Shown: positions 1 through 7,789 of the stretch, piece after piece
Position numbering within the stretch: position 1 is the first letter of the stretch
How the letters are laid out: each line of letters starts with the position of its first letter
Assembly: GCA_946496115.1 (NCBI GenBank)
Contig: CAMMFK010000027.1
Coordinates: 1-16,825 of the forward strand
Length of the DNA stretch: 16,825 nt
Origin: an uncultured Clostridium sp.
Lineage (GTDB): Bacteria > Bacillota > Clostridia > TANB77 > CAG-508
Direction of reading: 5' to 3'
The notes under the pieces: generated by a model
Told to the model about the DNA's origin: nothing
The model's input: the letters and a program-made list of their open reading frames with translations, nothing else
The model's database searches: none
Position numbers and translations under genes: made by a program

Positions 1-481
1 TTTTCCTAGAGAAATATTACCTATTTCAGTGGTGACAAGTGAAACAGTCACATTATTAATATCTTCAATATTAGCTTTATTATTTACATTTGGATATGGT
101 CTTGAAATTACTATAAATATTATATTTTATCCATTAGTATTATTGGTACAGTATATAATGTTACTTGGAATTTCTTTGATAGTATCAAGTGTTACAGTAT
201 ACTTTAGAGACTTACAACATTTTATAGGCGTACTTTTACAATTATTCTTTTATGCAACACCAATTGTGTATGCAGTAGATGTTATACCAGTAAACTTTCA
301 ATGGATATTAAAATTTAATCCAATGACATACATAATTGAGGGTTATAGAGATATTTTCTGGGGACAAACATCGCCAGATATTTCTACTTTGCTAATAGTA
401 TTAGCAATTGGAGTAGTGCTTTGCATAGTAGGTTATTTAATATTTAATAAACTTCAAAAGAGATTTGCGGAAGAACTTTAA
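1..481 (+). CDS. ABC-2 type polysaccharide/teichoic acid export permease, 3' part
   Basis: This is the C-terminal part of the membrane subunit of an ABC exporter for lipid-linked polysaccharide, the Wzm/TagG type. The reading frame is open from base 2, reading FPREILPISVVTSE, which matches the motif before the second half of these permeases. The gene therefore begins upstream of the window, and the GTG at 29 is an internal valine codon. The visible 159 residues contain about four hydrophobic segments. The family-typical stretch RDLQHFIGVLLQLFFYATPI and the later FNPMTYIIEGYRDIFWG are both present. The ATPase partner is not in the window and may lie upstream. An inverted-repeat element begins five bases after the stop and separates it from the glycosyltransferase gene. 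The family is clear; whether the cargo is a teichoic acid or another polysaccharide cannot be told. Confidence 0.88.
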   Translation, partial: FPREILPISVVTSETVTLLISSILALLFTFGYGLEITINIIFYPLVLLVQYIMLLGISLIVSSVTVYFRDLQHFIGVLLQLFFYATPIVYAVDVIPVNFQWILKFNPMTYIIEGYRDIFWGQTSPDISTLLIVLAIGVVLCIVGYLIFNKLQKRFAEEL

Positions 482-485
482 ATAA

Positions 486-635
486 ATGCTCCAATATATG
501 TTCTGGAGCTTTTAGAGACCTGAGACAGCGTGAGCATTTTAATTATAACTAAGTATATCTGTCGAAGTGAGCGTGCAAGCGTTTTCGCGTAAGCGAAACC
601 GTGAGGCAAATGCGGAAGAATATATATTGGAGCAT
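486..635 (+). repeat. Intergenic structured repeat element, full copy 1
   Basis: A 150-bp element fills most of the gap after the permease gene. Its ends pair over 19 bp (486-504 with 617-635), all Watson-Crick apart from one G-U wobble (500/621). Near the 3' end it holds the hairpin 583-588/593-598 closed by a GTAA loop, followed by CC-GTGA-GG (599-606). Bases 569-629 match 6696-6756 of copy 2 at 58 of 61 positions, and 492-515 match 6614-6637 at 23 of 24. The middle (516-568) is unrelated between copies. It has no convincing reading frame. It could be a MITE-like mobile element or a transcribed structured RNA, and the long stem may also affect readthrough between the flanking genes. The family is not identified. 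Confidence 0.85.
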
Positions 636-689
636 GGAATAAAAAGTTATTAAGCAGTAAATTAAAGGGATGTTAGAAAGGAAATAAAA

Positions 690-2954
690 ATGAACTTTGA
701 CTTTTCAAAAGAGCCAGGAAAAGATTTAAATATATTAGAATATGATACAAAAATAGAACCAATAATATCTATAATTACACCTTTTTATAATGATGGCAAA
801 TATATAAGGCAATGCGTAAATAGTGTCTTAAATCAAACTTTTCCAAATTTTGAGTTACTAATTATAGATGATGGATCAAAAGATGAAGAAAGCTTAAGAG
901 AACTAGAAAAAGTGACAAAATTAGATTCTAGAATAAAAGTATTTCACAAACAAAATGAAGGATTAGCAGCTACAAGAGACTATGGAGCTTTAAGATCTTC
1001 AAAATCTAGTAAATACTTGTGCTTTTTGGATTCAGATGACCTAATAGAGCCAACTTATTTAGAATGCTTATATTTTACATTAGAAACCAATGCTAAAGCT
1101 ACTTGGGCATATACAGATTCTGTTGGGTTTGAGGGCAATGAATATACATGGAATAAGTATTTTGACTCAAATAGAATGAAGAAAATAAATGATTTAATAG
1201 CTACTTCACTTATTAGAAAAAAAGACTTTGAAGAAGTTAATGGATACGAACTTCGAGAAAAATCTATTAATGAAGATTGGAATTTTTGGTTGAAATTAAT
1301 TGCAAAAGAAAAATTTCCAGTACGCGTAAACTTTTATGGATTTTGGTATAGAAGAAAAGTAAATTCTGGAGAACTACAAAAAGCAACTCAAAATAAAAAA
1401 AGAGCGATGGAAATTATAAACAATACAGCAAAAAAAATAAAAAAGAAAGTAAAGGCTATTCAATATCCAATTTACAATTATGATTGGGATATTATAAAAG
1501 ATGAATTTAAAGATGTACCTAAATTAAAACAAAAAGATAATAATAAAATAAACATCCTTATGATAATTCCATGGATGATTATGGGAGGAGCAGATAGATT
1601 TAATTTAGATTTAATATCTAGATTAGATAAATCTAAATATGACATAACAATCATCTCTACTGAACCTGCAATTAATATATATAGGCAATCATTTGAACAA
1701 TATGCAACAGTATATGATTTGACTACATTTTTAGATCAAAAATATTGGCCAGCATTTATAAATTATATTATTCAAAAAAACAATATAAATCTTATACTAA
1801 ATACTAATAGTGAATTAGGTTATAGCCTATTACCATATATAAAAGCTAAACATCCTCAAATTCCTATTATTGACTATGTACATATGGAAGAATGGTATAA
1901 TCGTAATGGCGGATATTCTAGAGATTCAAGTGGAGTATCTTCAGTAATTGATAAAACTTTAGTATGTAACGAAAACAGCAAGAATGTATTAGTAAATCAC
2001 TTTAATAGAAATAAGGATGAAATAAAAACTGTATACATAGGTGTAGATGAAAATAAATACGATCCTAGTAAATATAATAAAGAAGAATTAAAACAAAAAT
2101 ATGAACTTCCTAAAGATAAATACATAATTAGCTATATTTGTAGAATTTCGGAACAAAAAAGACCGTTTTTATTATTGGAAATAGCAAAAAAATTAAAACA
2201 AACAAGAGACGACTTTGTAATACTTGTTGTAGGTGATGGTAACTTATTAAACAAAATGAAATCAGTTGCAAATAAATATAAATTAACAAATAATATGATT
2301 TTCTTAGGAAGAACTAATAAAACAGATGAAATATATAGCATTAGTGATTTAACAATAAATTGTTCTATAAAAGAGGGGTTAGCACTTACAGCTTATGAAT
2401 CTTTAGCTATGGGAATACCAGTAGTTTCAAGTGATGTAGGAGGACAAAAAGAACTTATAGATGAAACTACAGGAGTAATAGTTCCTTGCATGCAAAAAGA
2501 AGAAGATATTACAGACTGTAATTATAGTGAAGAAGAAGTACAAAATTATATTGATGCAATTAATAAGGTACTAAAAAACTTAAAAACCTATAAAGCAAAT
2601 TGTAGAAAAAGAATTTTAAATGGATTTACTATTGATCAAATGGTAATTAAAATGTCATCAATAATGGAAAATGTAGTTAAAAATCCAAATCCACAAAAAA
2701 TAATTTCAGACAAAAACATAGATATTTGTAAAGAGCTAATTACAAACAAATTATTAAGTATGAGTGATAAAACTTTATGGGAAATAAAACAATACAATAA
2801 TTACTATGGATTTAAAATAGATGATGCACAAAATTATAAATTTGAAGTATTTAAAGATAAAATGTGGCAACATAAATGGTATAGAGGAATAATAAGATTA
2901 TTACAAAAGACTGGTATTATGAAATTAATTAAAAAAGTAAGCAATTATGACTAA
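690..2954 (+). CDS. Bifunctional GT2-GT4 glycosyltransferase
   Basis: This 754-residue cytoplasmic protein joins two sugar transferases. Residues about 25-250 form a GT-A fold family 2 domain: ISIITPFYNDG at the start, IIDDGS (59-63), the metal-binding DSDD (114-117) and the acidic NEDWNFW motif (194-200). Residues about 286-660 form a GT-B fold family 4 domain, with a GGAD loop (299-302) near its start and the family E-x7-E motif at 562-570 (EGLALTAYE) that binds the nucleotide sugar. A short basic C-terminal tail could touch the membrane. An AGAAAGGA site (675-682) supports the ATG at 690. Next to an exporter permease, the likely job is adding two different sugars to a lipid-linked chain. 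The sugars and linkages cannot be read from sequence. Confidence 0.9.
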   Translation: MNFDFSKEPGKDLNILEYDTKIEPIISIITPFYNDGKYIRQCVNSVLNQTFPNFELLIIDDGSKDEESLRELEKVTKLDSRIKVFHKQNEGLAATRDYGALRSSKSSKYLCFLDSDDLIEPTYLECLYFTLETNAKATWAYTDSVGFEGNEYTWNKYFDSNRMKKINDLIATSLIRKKDFEEVNGYELREKSINEDWNFWLKLIAKEKFPVRVNFYGFWYRRKVNSGELQKATQNKKRAMEIINNTAKKIKKKVKAIQYPIYNYDWDIIKDEFKDVPKLKQKDNNKINILMIIPWMIMGGADRFNLDLISRLDKSKYDITIISTEPAINIYRQSFEQYATVYDLTTFLDQKYWPAFINYIIQKNNINLILNTNSELGYSLLPYIKAKHPQIPIIDYVHMEEWYNRNGGYSRDSSGVSSVIDKTLVCNENSKNVLVNHFNRNKDEIKTVYIGVDENKYDPSKYNKEELKQKYELPKDKYIISYICRISEQKRPFLLLEIAKKLKQTRDDFVILVVGDGNLLNKMKSVANKYKLTNNMIFLGRTNKTDEIYSISDLTINCSIKEGLALTAYESLAMGIPVVSSDVGGQKELIDETTGVIVPCMQKEEDITDCNYSEEEVQNYIDAINKVLKNLKTYKANCRKRILNGFTIDQMVIKMSSIMENVVKNPNPQKIISDKNIDICKELITNKLLSMSDKTLWEIKQYNNYYGFKIDDAQNYKFEVFKDKMWQHKWYRGIIRLLQKTGIMKLIKKVSNYD

Positions 2955-2960
2955 GATAGA

Positions 2961-2966
2961 AAGGAG
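2961..2966 (+). promoter_or_regulatory. Strong ribosome binding site serving a mini-ORF
   Basis: AAGGAG lies a few bases upstream of the ATG at 2970, not of the ATG at 2999 that opens the GtrII-like gene. The latter has only AAGAAAAG directly before it. The best ribosome site here thus appears to load ribosomes onto a 14-codon frame that overlaps the real gene start. Confidence 0.5.
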
Positions 2967-2969
2967 AGT

Positions 2970-3014
2970 ATGATATATAAGTTATCATACAAGAAAAGAT
3001 GCAAAAAGTTATAA
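2970..3014 (+). CDS. Possible 14-residue leader peptide overlapping the next start
   Basis: From the ATG at 2970, preceded by AAGGAG, the frame reads MIYKLSYKKRCKKL and stops with TAA at 3012-3014. It runs across the ATG at 2999 of the GtrII-like gene in another frame. Ribosomes ending here would be placed close to that ATG, as in translational coupling. No homology is claimed. It may instead be a chance frame, or a sign of a single-base sequence error near the start of the downstream gene. Confidence 0.3.
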   Translation: MIYKLSYKKRCKKL

Positions 3015-4522
3015 AAAAATTAAATGATAAAAATTTATATTTTAGTTTATTAATAACTTTAGTTTTTTTTGCAATATTTATTAAAATAGAATATGCAACA
3101 GATTCATATAGTCTTTTTAGTGATACTGTTATATCAAGAATTAACCACTTTATGCTGTCTGGAAGATTTATAACAGCACTTTGGTGGGCATTGGTAAATG
3201 CCTTCCACTTTAGTGATTATCTAATATATTTATCTTCTTTTATTTTGGCATTATTATGCATAACACTTTCGATATATAATTTGTTTTTAGTAATAAATAA
3301 AAAAGTAAAAAATAAATTTATATGCTTAGTGGTAAGCACAATTACAATAATTAATCCGTTTACAATAGAATTATTTTTATTCCTAGAAAAAGGAATATTA
3401 ACTTTAGCAGTATTATTGTCAGTACTTGCTTTTGCAAAATTTGTAAAATATTTAGAAGGAGACAAAAAGTCCTTAAAATATGTATTTTTATTTATGTTTA
3501 TAGCTACATTCAGCTATCAAGGTGTAATAGGTTTATTTATTGCATTATCAACTGTATACATAGTAGGTTATTCTACAAATGTAAAAGAATTTATAAAATG
3601 TAATATAATTGCTTTATTAGGATATGGAATACCTGCAATTATTAACTTGCTAATAATAAGATTATTTTTTTCAAATAATAGAGTAAGTGGACCAATTAAT
3701 TTTACGGAATCAATACAAAAGATTTCAGAAGGTTCTGAGAAAATGTTTCAATTATATAATATATTACCCAAATATACTTTTCAAATAGCGGTAGTTGTAT
3801 TAATAGTTTTAACCATAGCTTTACTTTTCATAAATTACAAAGAAAAATTAAGTAAAAAGATCCTAAAGCTTCTAGGAGTAATATATGTAATAATTATAAC
3901 ATTAGGTTTAACAATAGTTCCTCAACTAATGCAAAATACTGAATCAATTTGGTTTGTTCCAAGATCAACTTATCCATTTGGAGCAATTGTGGGAATAATT
4001 TGCATTTTTGTTTTAGTAAATATTATTAGTACAGATAAATTGAATAATGTTAAAAAATCAAGTTTAAATAATACAAATAAGATAATATATAATTTAGCAT
4101 ATATTGTACTAGGAATTATTAGTATCACTTTATTAATACTAGAATTATATAATTTTAACAAAATAGAAATAGACCATTATATATTAAATTATTTGGATAA
4201 AACAAACTGCTTAAGTATAGGAGAAGAAATACAAAAGTATGAGCGAGAAACAGGTAATAAAGTTACAAAAATATGCATTTATAAAGATAAAGAAATAAGC
4301 TTTACATATAAAGGATTATGGGTAAGTCAAGATATAAACATAAGCGGATTTTATGCTGATTGGGCAATTACTGATATGATTAACTATTACAATAATCTTG
4401 ATTTAACTAATGGAAAAGTTGATGAAGAAATAAAACAAAACTTTTCAGAACAAGACTGGGATAAATTTAATACAGAACAAATTATATTCATTAACGATAC
4501 ACTACATTATTGTAGATTTTGA
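2999..4522 (+). CDS. GtrII-like multipass glucosyltransferase
   Basis: This 507-residue integral membrane protein resembles the GtrII family of GT-C-type transferases, which move a sugar from a polyprenyl-phosphate carrier to an acceptor on the outer face of the membrane. About ten hydrophobic helices lie between residues 13 and 382. The first external loop (about 30-60) carries the acidic and SGR-type residues typical of the family (DSYSLFSD, LSGRFITALWW). A non-membrane C-terminal region follows (about 385-507), probably extracytoplasmic, with two cysteines and several aromatic residues. A GtrB-type partner able to make its lipid donor is encoded at 7790-8734; no GtrA-type flippase is visible. 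The ATG at 2999 has a weak ribosome site, and a mini-ORF with a better one overlaps it. The assignment rests on overall pattern, so the sugar and acceptor are unknown. Confidence 0.7.
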   Translation: MQKVIKKLNDKNLYFSLLITLVFFAIFIKIEYATDSYSLFSDTVISRINHFMLSGRFITALWWALVNAFHFSDYLIYLSSFILALLCITLSIYNLFLVINKKVKNKFICLVVSTITIINPFTIELFLFLEKGILTLAVLLSVLAFAKFVKYLEGDKKSLKYVFLFMFIATFSYQGVIGLFIALSTVYIVGYSTNVKEFIKCNIIALLGYGIPAIINLLIIRLFFSNNRVSGPINFTESIQKISEGSEKMFQLYNILPKYTFQIAVVVLIVLTIALLFINYKEKLSKKILKLLGVIYVIIITLGLTIVPQLMQNTESIWFVPRSTYPFGAIVGIICIFVLVNIISTDKLNNVKKSSLNNTNKIIYNLAYIVLGIISITLLILELYNFNKIEIDHYILNYLDKTNCLSIGEEIQKYERETGNKVTKICIYKDKEISFTYKGLWVSQDINISGFYADWAITDMINYYNNLDLTNGKVDEEIKQNFSEQDWDKFNTEQIIFINDTLHYCRF

Positions 4523-4532
4523 TTAAATAAAC

Positions 4533-4559
4533 TTGGAATTGTAAACAAAGTAGTATAAT
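4533..4559 (+). promoter_or_regulatory. Possible sigma-A promoter for the DUF2142 gene
   Basis: TTGGAA (4533-4538) and a perfect TATAAT (4554-4559) are separated by 15 bp, in the 70-bp gap between the GtrII-like and DUF2142 genes. The spacing is shorter than the usual 17 bp, and AT-rich DNA gives such matches by chance, so this is tentative. Confidence 0.35.
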
Positions 4560-4592
4560 TTAAAATTACAAAAACTAAAAAGGATGAGTTAT

Positions 4593-6590
4593 ATGGAAAA
4601 AATAAAACAAGATTGGAAATTTTTCTTAATATTTTTTATCAGTATAATAGCAATAATAGCTATGGCTATTTATGCACTTGAGGTTTCAGATAAACTATAT
4701 AATACAAGTGAAAATATAGAAACAGATAATTACATAAAAAATATAAAAGTAGAAACAATAATAGAACAAAAAATATTAAGCAATCAAAACAATTTTGAAA
4801 GGGTAGACATAGATTTTGAACCATTTAAAGATGAATATGGGAATTTTAGTGAAGTAACAATTGGAATTAATGACGAAAATGGTAACTTAATAAAAGAAGA
4901 AAAAATATCAAGAAATTATATAAGAGAAAATAGTACTTATGAATTTAAATTTAAAAAACAAAAAAATTCTGAGGGAAAAATTTATACATTATATATAAAA
5001 TATGAACCACAAAATTCAAATGAAACTGTAGATAAGTTTTTTTCTGTAAGATACAAATCAATGGAAAATACAGAGCAAATCTCTAAAAATCACGATTCAT
5101 TAGAAAATTTTACAGTAGATGGACAAGAAGTTAAAGGAATACTTGGAATAAGAGAGTATTATTTAAATAACAACAAGCTAATTTTCTTTATAGTAATAAC
5201 ACTAGCAATAACAGTTTATGTAATATTTATTAGTATTTATTTAAGATACAGAAAAAATATAAAAGTAGAAAACATATTTTTAATAACTATTCCAGTTATA
5301 TGTTTATTTTATATAATTTGTATGCCAACATTTAAAAATCACGACGAAATTTATCATTGGTATAGAGCATATGAGGTATCAACTGGAAAACTTATGGAAG
5401 AAGTAGATGGGGATACTTTAGGAACCATCTTACCACAAAGCATAAGTGATGTAACAACAGATGATTGGCAAAGCATAACATATGCCAAAGTTAGGGAGAG
5501 TTTAAATGCAGAACTAGATAAAGAAGATACAGCTCTATTATATTCAGAAACATCAGCAGTATATTCTTTTGTACAATATATACCACAAGCAATAGGTATA
5601 TTTATAACTAGAATATTTACAGATAAAGTGTTACTTTTAGCTTATGGCGGAAGAATAATAAATATGGTATTTTCTATAATCTTAATATATTTTGCAATTA
5701 AGAAAATACCATTTGGAAAAAAGATATTACTATTATTATCTTTCATACCGATTGCAATAGAAGGATTTTCGTCACTATCACCTGATGCAATGACTATTTC
5801 AATGGCATTTTTCTATATAGCATATATATTAAGCTTAGCCTTTAGCAAAGAAAATCATATTATAGATGGCAAAAAAATAGCTATACTTACAGTATTATCA
5901 GTAATTATGGCAATGTGCAAAATAGTATATTTACCACTAATATTACTACTATTTATAATACCTAAAGAAAAATTCAAAAATGAAAAGAAAATAAAAAATA
6001 TATTCATTATTGGAGCAATTGCTGTAGTATTAAATTTAATATGGCTAATGGTAGCAGGAATATATTTATCCCACTTTAGAGAAAGAGACTCTTCTATACA
6101 AGTAATAAGTATATTGACAAATCCAATTAAGTATTTACAAAACTGTTTATATACAGTAAACTTAAATGGACAAGAGTACATTTACTCAATGTTTGGTGGT
6201 GAGCTTGGTTGGGGAGAACTTGTACAACTAAACTCTATAGTTCCATACATTTTATGCTTTATACTTATATGGATTACAATTACAGATCAAACTATTAAAG
6301 ATAAGTTCAAACTCTATCAAAAAGTATGGATTACTATAGCTGCTATAGCAGTTGTAGGATTAATATTCACAAGCTTATATGTACAATGGACAACGATTGG
6401 AAGTGATTCTGTTTTGGGAATACAGGGTAGATATTTTATACCAATATTGCCTTTAGTTGCTTTATTAATCGGAAGTCAGTTAAAAGTTAAAACAGATTAT
6501 AGTGATGAAAATACTTGTAAAACAATTGCCATTATTGGAGTGGTTTTGCAAATTTGGGCAATTTTAGCGATTGTAATTTGTCATTTGTAA
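4593..6590 (+). CDS. DUF2142-type multipass membrane protein, predicted GT-C transferase
   Basis: The 665-residue product has a first helix (about 9-28), a polar region of roughly 160 residues (about 32-192) rich in short beta-like stretches and probably outside the cell, and then a long multi-helix part from about 195 to the end. The DUF2142 hallmarks are an acidic loop after an early helix (MPTFKNHDEIYHWYRAYE, with D251 and E252) and a later SLSPDA motif. Such proteins are thought to be GT-C transferases using lipid-linked sugars; that role is inferred, not proven for this family. AAAGG (4579-4583) abuts the in-frame ATG at 4584 but is nine bases from the ATG at 4593, so the latter is chosen. 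It sits among surface-polymer genes, and a repeat element follows 14 bases after its stop. Confidence 0.75.
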   Translation: MEKIKQDWKFFLIFFISIIAIIAMAIYALEVSDKLYNTSENIETDNYIKNIKVETIIEQKILSNQNNFERVDIDFEPFKDEYGNFSEVTIGINDENGNLIKEEKISRNYIRENSTYEFKFKKQKNSEGKIYTLYIKYEPQNSNETVDKFFSVRYKSMENTEQISKNHDSLENFTVDGQEVKGILGIREYYLNNNKLIFFIVITLAITVYVIFISIYLRYRKNIKVENIFLITIPVICLFYIICMPTFKNHDEIYHWYRAYEVSTGKLMEEVDGDTLGTILPQSISDVTTDDWQSITYAKVRESLNAELDKEDTALLYSETSAVYSFVQYIPQAIGIFITRIFTDKVLLLAYGGRIINMVFSIILIYFAIKKIPFGKKILLLLSFIPIAIEGFSSLSPDAMTISMAFFYIAYILSLAFSKENHIIDGKKIAILTVLSVIMAMCKIVYLPLILLLFIIPKEKFKNEKKIKNIFIIGAIAVVLNLIWLMVAGIYLSHFRERDSSIQVISILTNPIKYLQNCLYTVNLNGQEYIYSMFGGELGWGELVQLNSIVPYILCFILIWITITDQTIKDKFKLYQKVWITIAAIAVVGLIFTSLYVQWTTIGSDSVLGIQGRYFIPILPLVALLIGSQLKVKTDYSDENTCKTIAIIGVVLQIWAILAIVICHL

Positions 6591-6604
6591 ACTTGAATTT
6601 TATC

Positions 6605-6765
6605 CAAAATCTACAATATATGTTTTGGAGCTTTTAGCGTAGCGTAGCTGATAACGATGTCACACACTTTTGTCTTGCACTTAGAAGCGAAGACGGAGCG
6701 TGCAAGCGCTTTCGCGTAAGCGAAACCGTGAGGCAAATGCGGAAAAATGTATATTGTAGATTTTG
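6605..6765 (+). repeat. Intergenic structured repeat element, full copy 2
   Basis: This 161-bp element fills the gap between the DUF2142 and first GT2 genes. Its ends pair over 22 bp (6605-6626 with 6744-6765), with two G-U wobbles. It has the same GTAA-loop hairpin (6710-6715/6720-6725) and CC-GTGA-GG motif as copy 1, and a 35-nt stretch (6710-6744) identical to 583-617. The middle (6638-6695) is unrelated to that of copy 1 and holds an extra 7-bp pairing, CTTGCAC (6674-6680) with GTGCAAG (6700-6706). The outer arms differ from copy 1 but remain complementary. It begins 14 bases after a stop codon and ends about 55 bases before the next start. Its function is unknown. Confidence 0.85.
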
Positions 6766-6820
6766 AATAAATTTTGAATGTGAAATTAAGTTTATTAATG
6801 ACAAAAGAAAGGAAGTAAAA

Positions 6821-7768
6821 ATGGACAAAATAGCAGTTTTAATACCTTGCTACAATGAAGCAAAAACTATTGAAAAGGTAATAAAAGATTTTAAAAGAGA
6901 ATTGCCAGAAGCTACAATTTATGTGTATGACAATAATTCAAAAGATGGGACAGATGAAATTGCAAAAAAAGCCGGAGCTATTGTAAGATACGAAAGAAAA
7001 CAAGGTAAGGGAAATGTCATAAGAACAATGTTTAGAGAAATAGATGCTGAGTGTTATATTATGACTGATGGTGATGACACATATCCAGCAGAAGATGCCA
7101 GAAAAATGTGCGATTTAGTATTAAACAAAAATGTTGACATGGTAATAGGAGACAGATTATCTTCAACGTATTTTGAAGAAAATAAAAGACCTTTTCATAA
7201 TATAGGAAATGTAATTGTTAGGGGCTTGATAAATTTAATATATAAAAGTAAAATAAGAGATGTAATGACAGGATATAGAGCATTTAGTTATAGATTTGTA
7301 AAAACATTTCCAGTATTGTCAAAAGGTTTTGAAATAGAAACAGAAATGACAATCCACACTTTAGATAAAAATTTAAATTGGGAAAATGTAATAATAGAGT
7401 ATAGAGATAGACCCAAAGGAAGTTTTTCTAAGCTAAATACTTATGCTGATGGAGCAAAAGTAATAAAGACAATTATCTCTTTATATAAAAATTATAAACC
7501 ACTTTCATTTTTCTTATGGATTGCTCTAATTTGTGGTATAATAGGTACAGCATTTTTAATACCAGTATTAATTGACTATGTAAATAGTGGGCTAGTACCA
7601 AAAATGCCATCATTTGTAGCAAGTGTATTCTTCTATATGTGTATGGTTCAATCATTCTTTGGAGGACTTACACTGCAAACCATTATAAATAAATCAAAAC
7701 AAGAATTTGAAATAAAATTAAATGAAGTAGAATACAGAAAAAATAGTAAACTAAATAAAGCATGTTGA
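6821..7768 (+). CDS. DPM1-like family 2 glycosyltransferase with C-terminal membrane helices
   Basis: The 315-residue protein has an N-terminal GT-A catalytic domain (about 1-220) and two membrane helices (about 227-254 and 263-288). The catalytic part opens with IAVLIPCYNEAKTIEKVI and carries YVYDNNSKDGT (34-44) and the metal-binding DGDDTYP (83-89). Later VMTGYRAFS and RPKGSFSKLNTY are typical of dolichyl/polyprenyl-phosphate sugar synthases. The expected reaction is transfer of a sugar from a nucleotide donor to polyprenyl phosphate at the inner membrane face, giving a donor for GT-C enzymes such as the two encoded upstream. An AAAGGAAG site precedes the ATG. The next gene, 21 bases downstream, encodes a second enzyme of similar design. 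The sugar is not known. Confidence 0.85.
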   Translation: MDKIAVLIPCYNEAKTIEKVIKDFKRELPEATIYVYDNNSKDGTDEIAKKAGAIVRYERKQGKGNVIRTMFREIDAECYIMTDGDDTYPAEDARKMCDLVLNKNVDMVIGDRLSSTYFEENKRPFHNIGNVIVRGLINLIYKSKIRDVMTGYRAFSYRFVKTFPVLSKGFEIETEMTIHTLDKNLNWENVIIEYRDRPKGSFSKLNTYADGAKVIKTIISLYKNYKPLSFFLWIALICGIIGTAFLIPVLIDYVNSGLVPKMPSFVASVFFYMCMVQSFFGGLTLQTIINKSKQEFEIKLNEVEYRKNSKLNKAC

Positions 7769-7789
7769 AGTTTTTAAGGAGTTAAAAAT

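Noticed and set aside
29..31. GTG at 29 as the start of the permease gene
   Set aside because: The frame is open back to base 2 and reads a family-typical FPREILPIS segment, so the gene is truncated by the window and the GTG is internal.
481..643. AATAAA on both sides of repeat copy 1 (481-486 and 638-643) as a target-site duplication
   Set aside because: Six AT-only bases match by chance in this DNA, the left one overlaps the element by a base, and copies 2 and 3 show no equivalent.
5855..6181. Minus-strand 108-codon hydrophobic frame inside the DUF2142 gene
   Set aside because: Hydrophobic antisense frames are expected opposite AT-rich membrane-protein genes; no independent support.
486..6765. 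CRISPR-like or tandem repeat array
   Set aside because: The similar units are dispersed, about 6 kb apart, with no regular spacers and no cas genes.
6634..6828. Minus-strand frame over repeat copy 2 as a small protein gene
   Set aside because: It lies on the structured element and runs into the next gene's ribosome site. It shows no plausible ribosome site or domain, and copy 1 does not preserve it.
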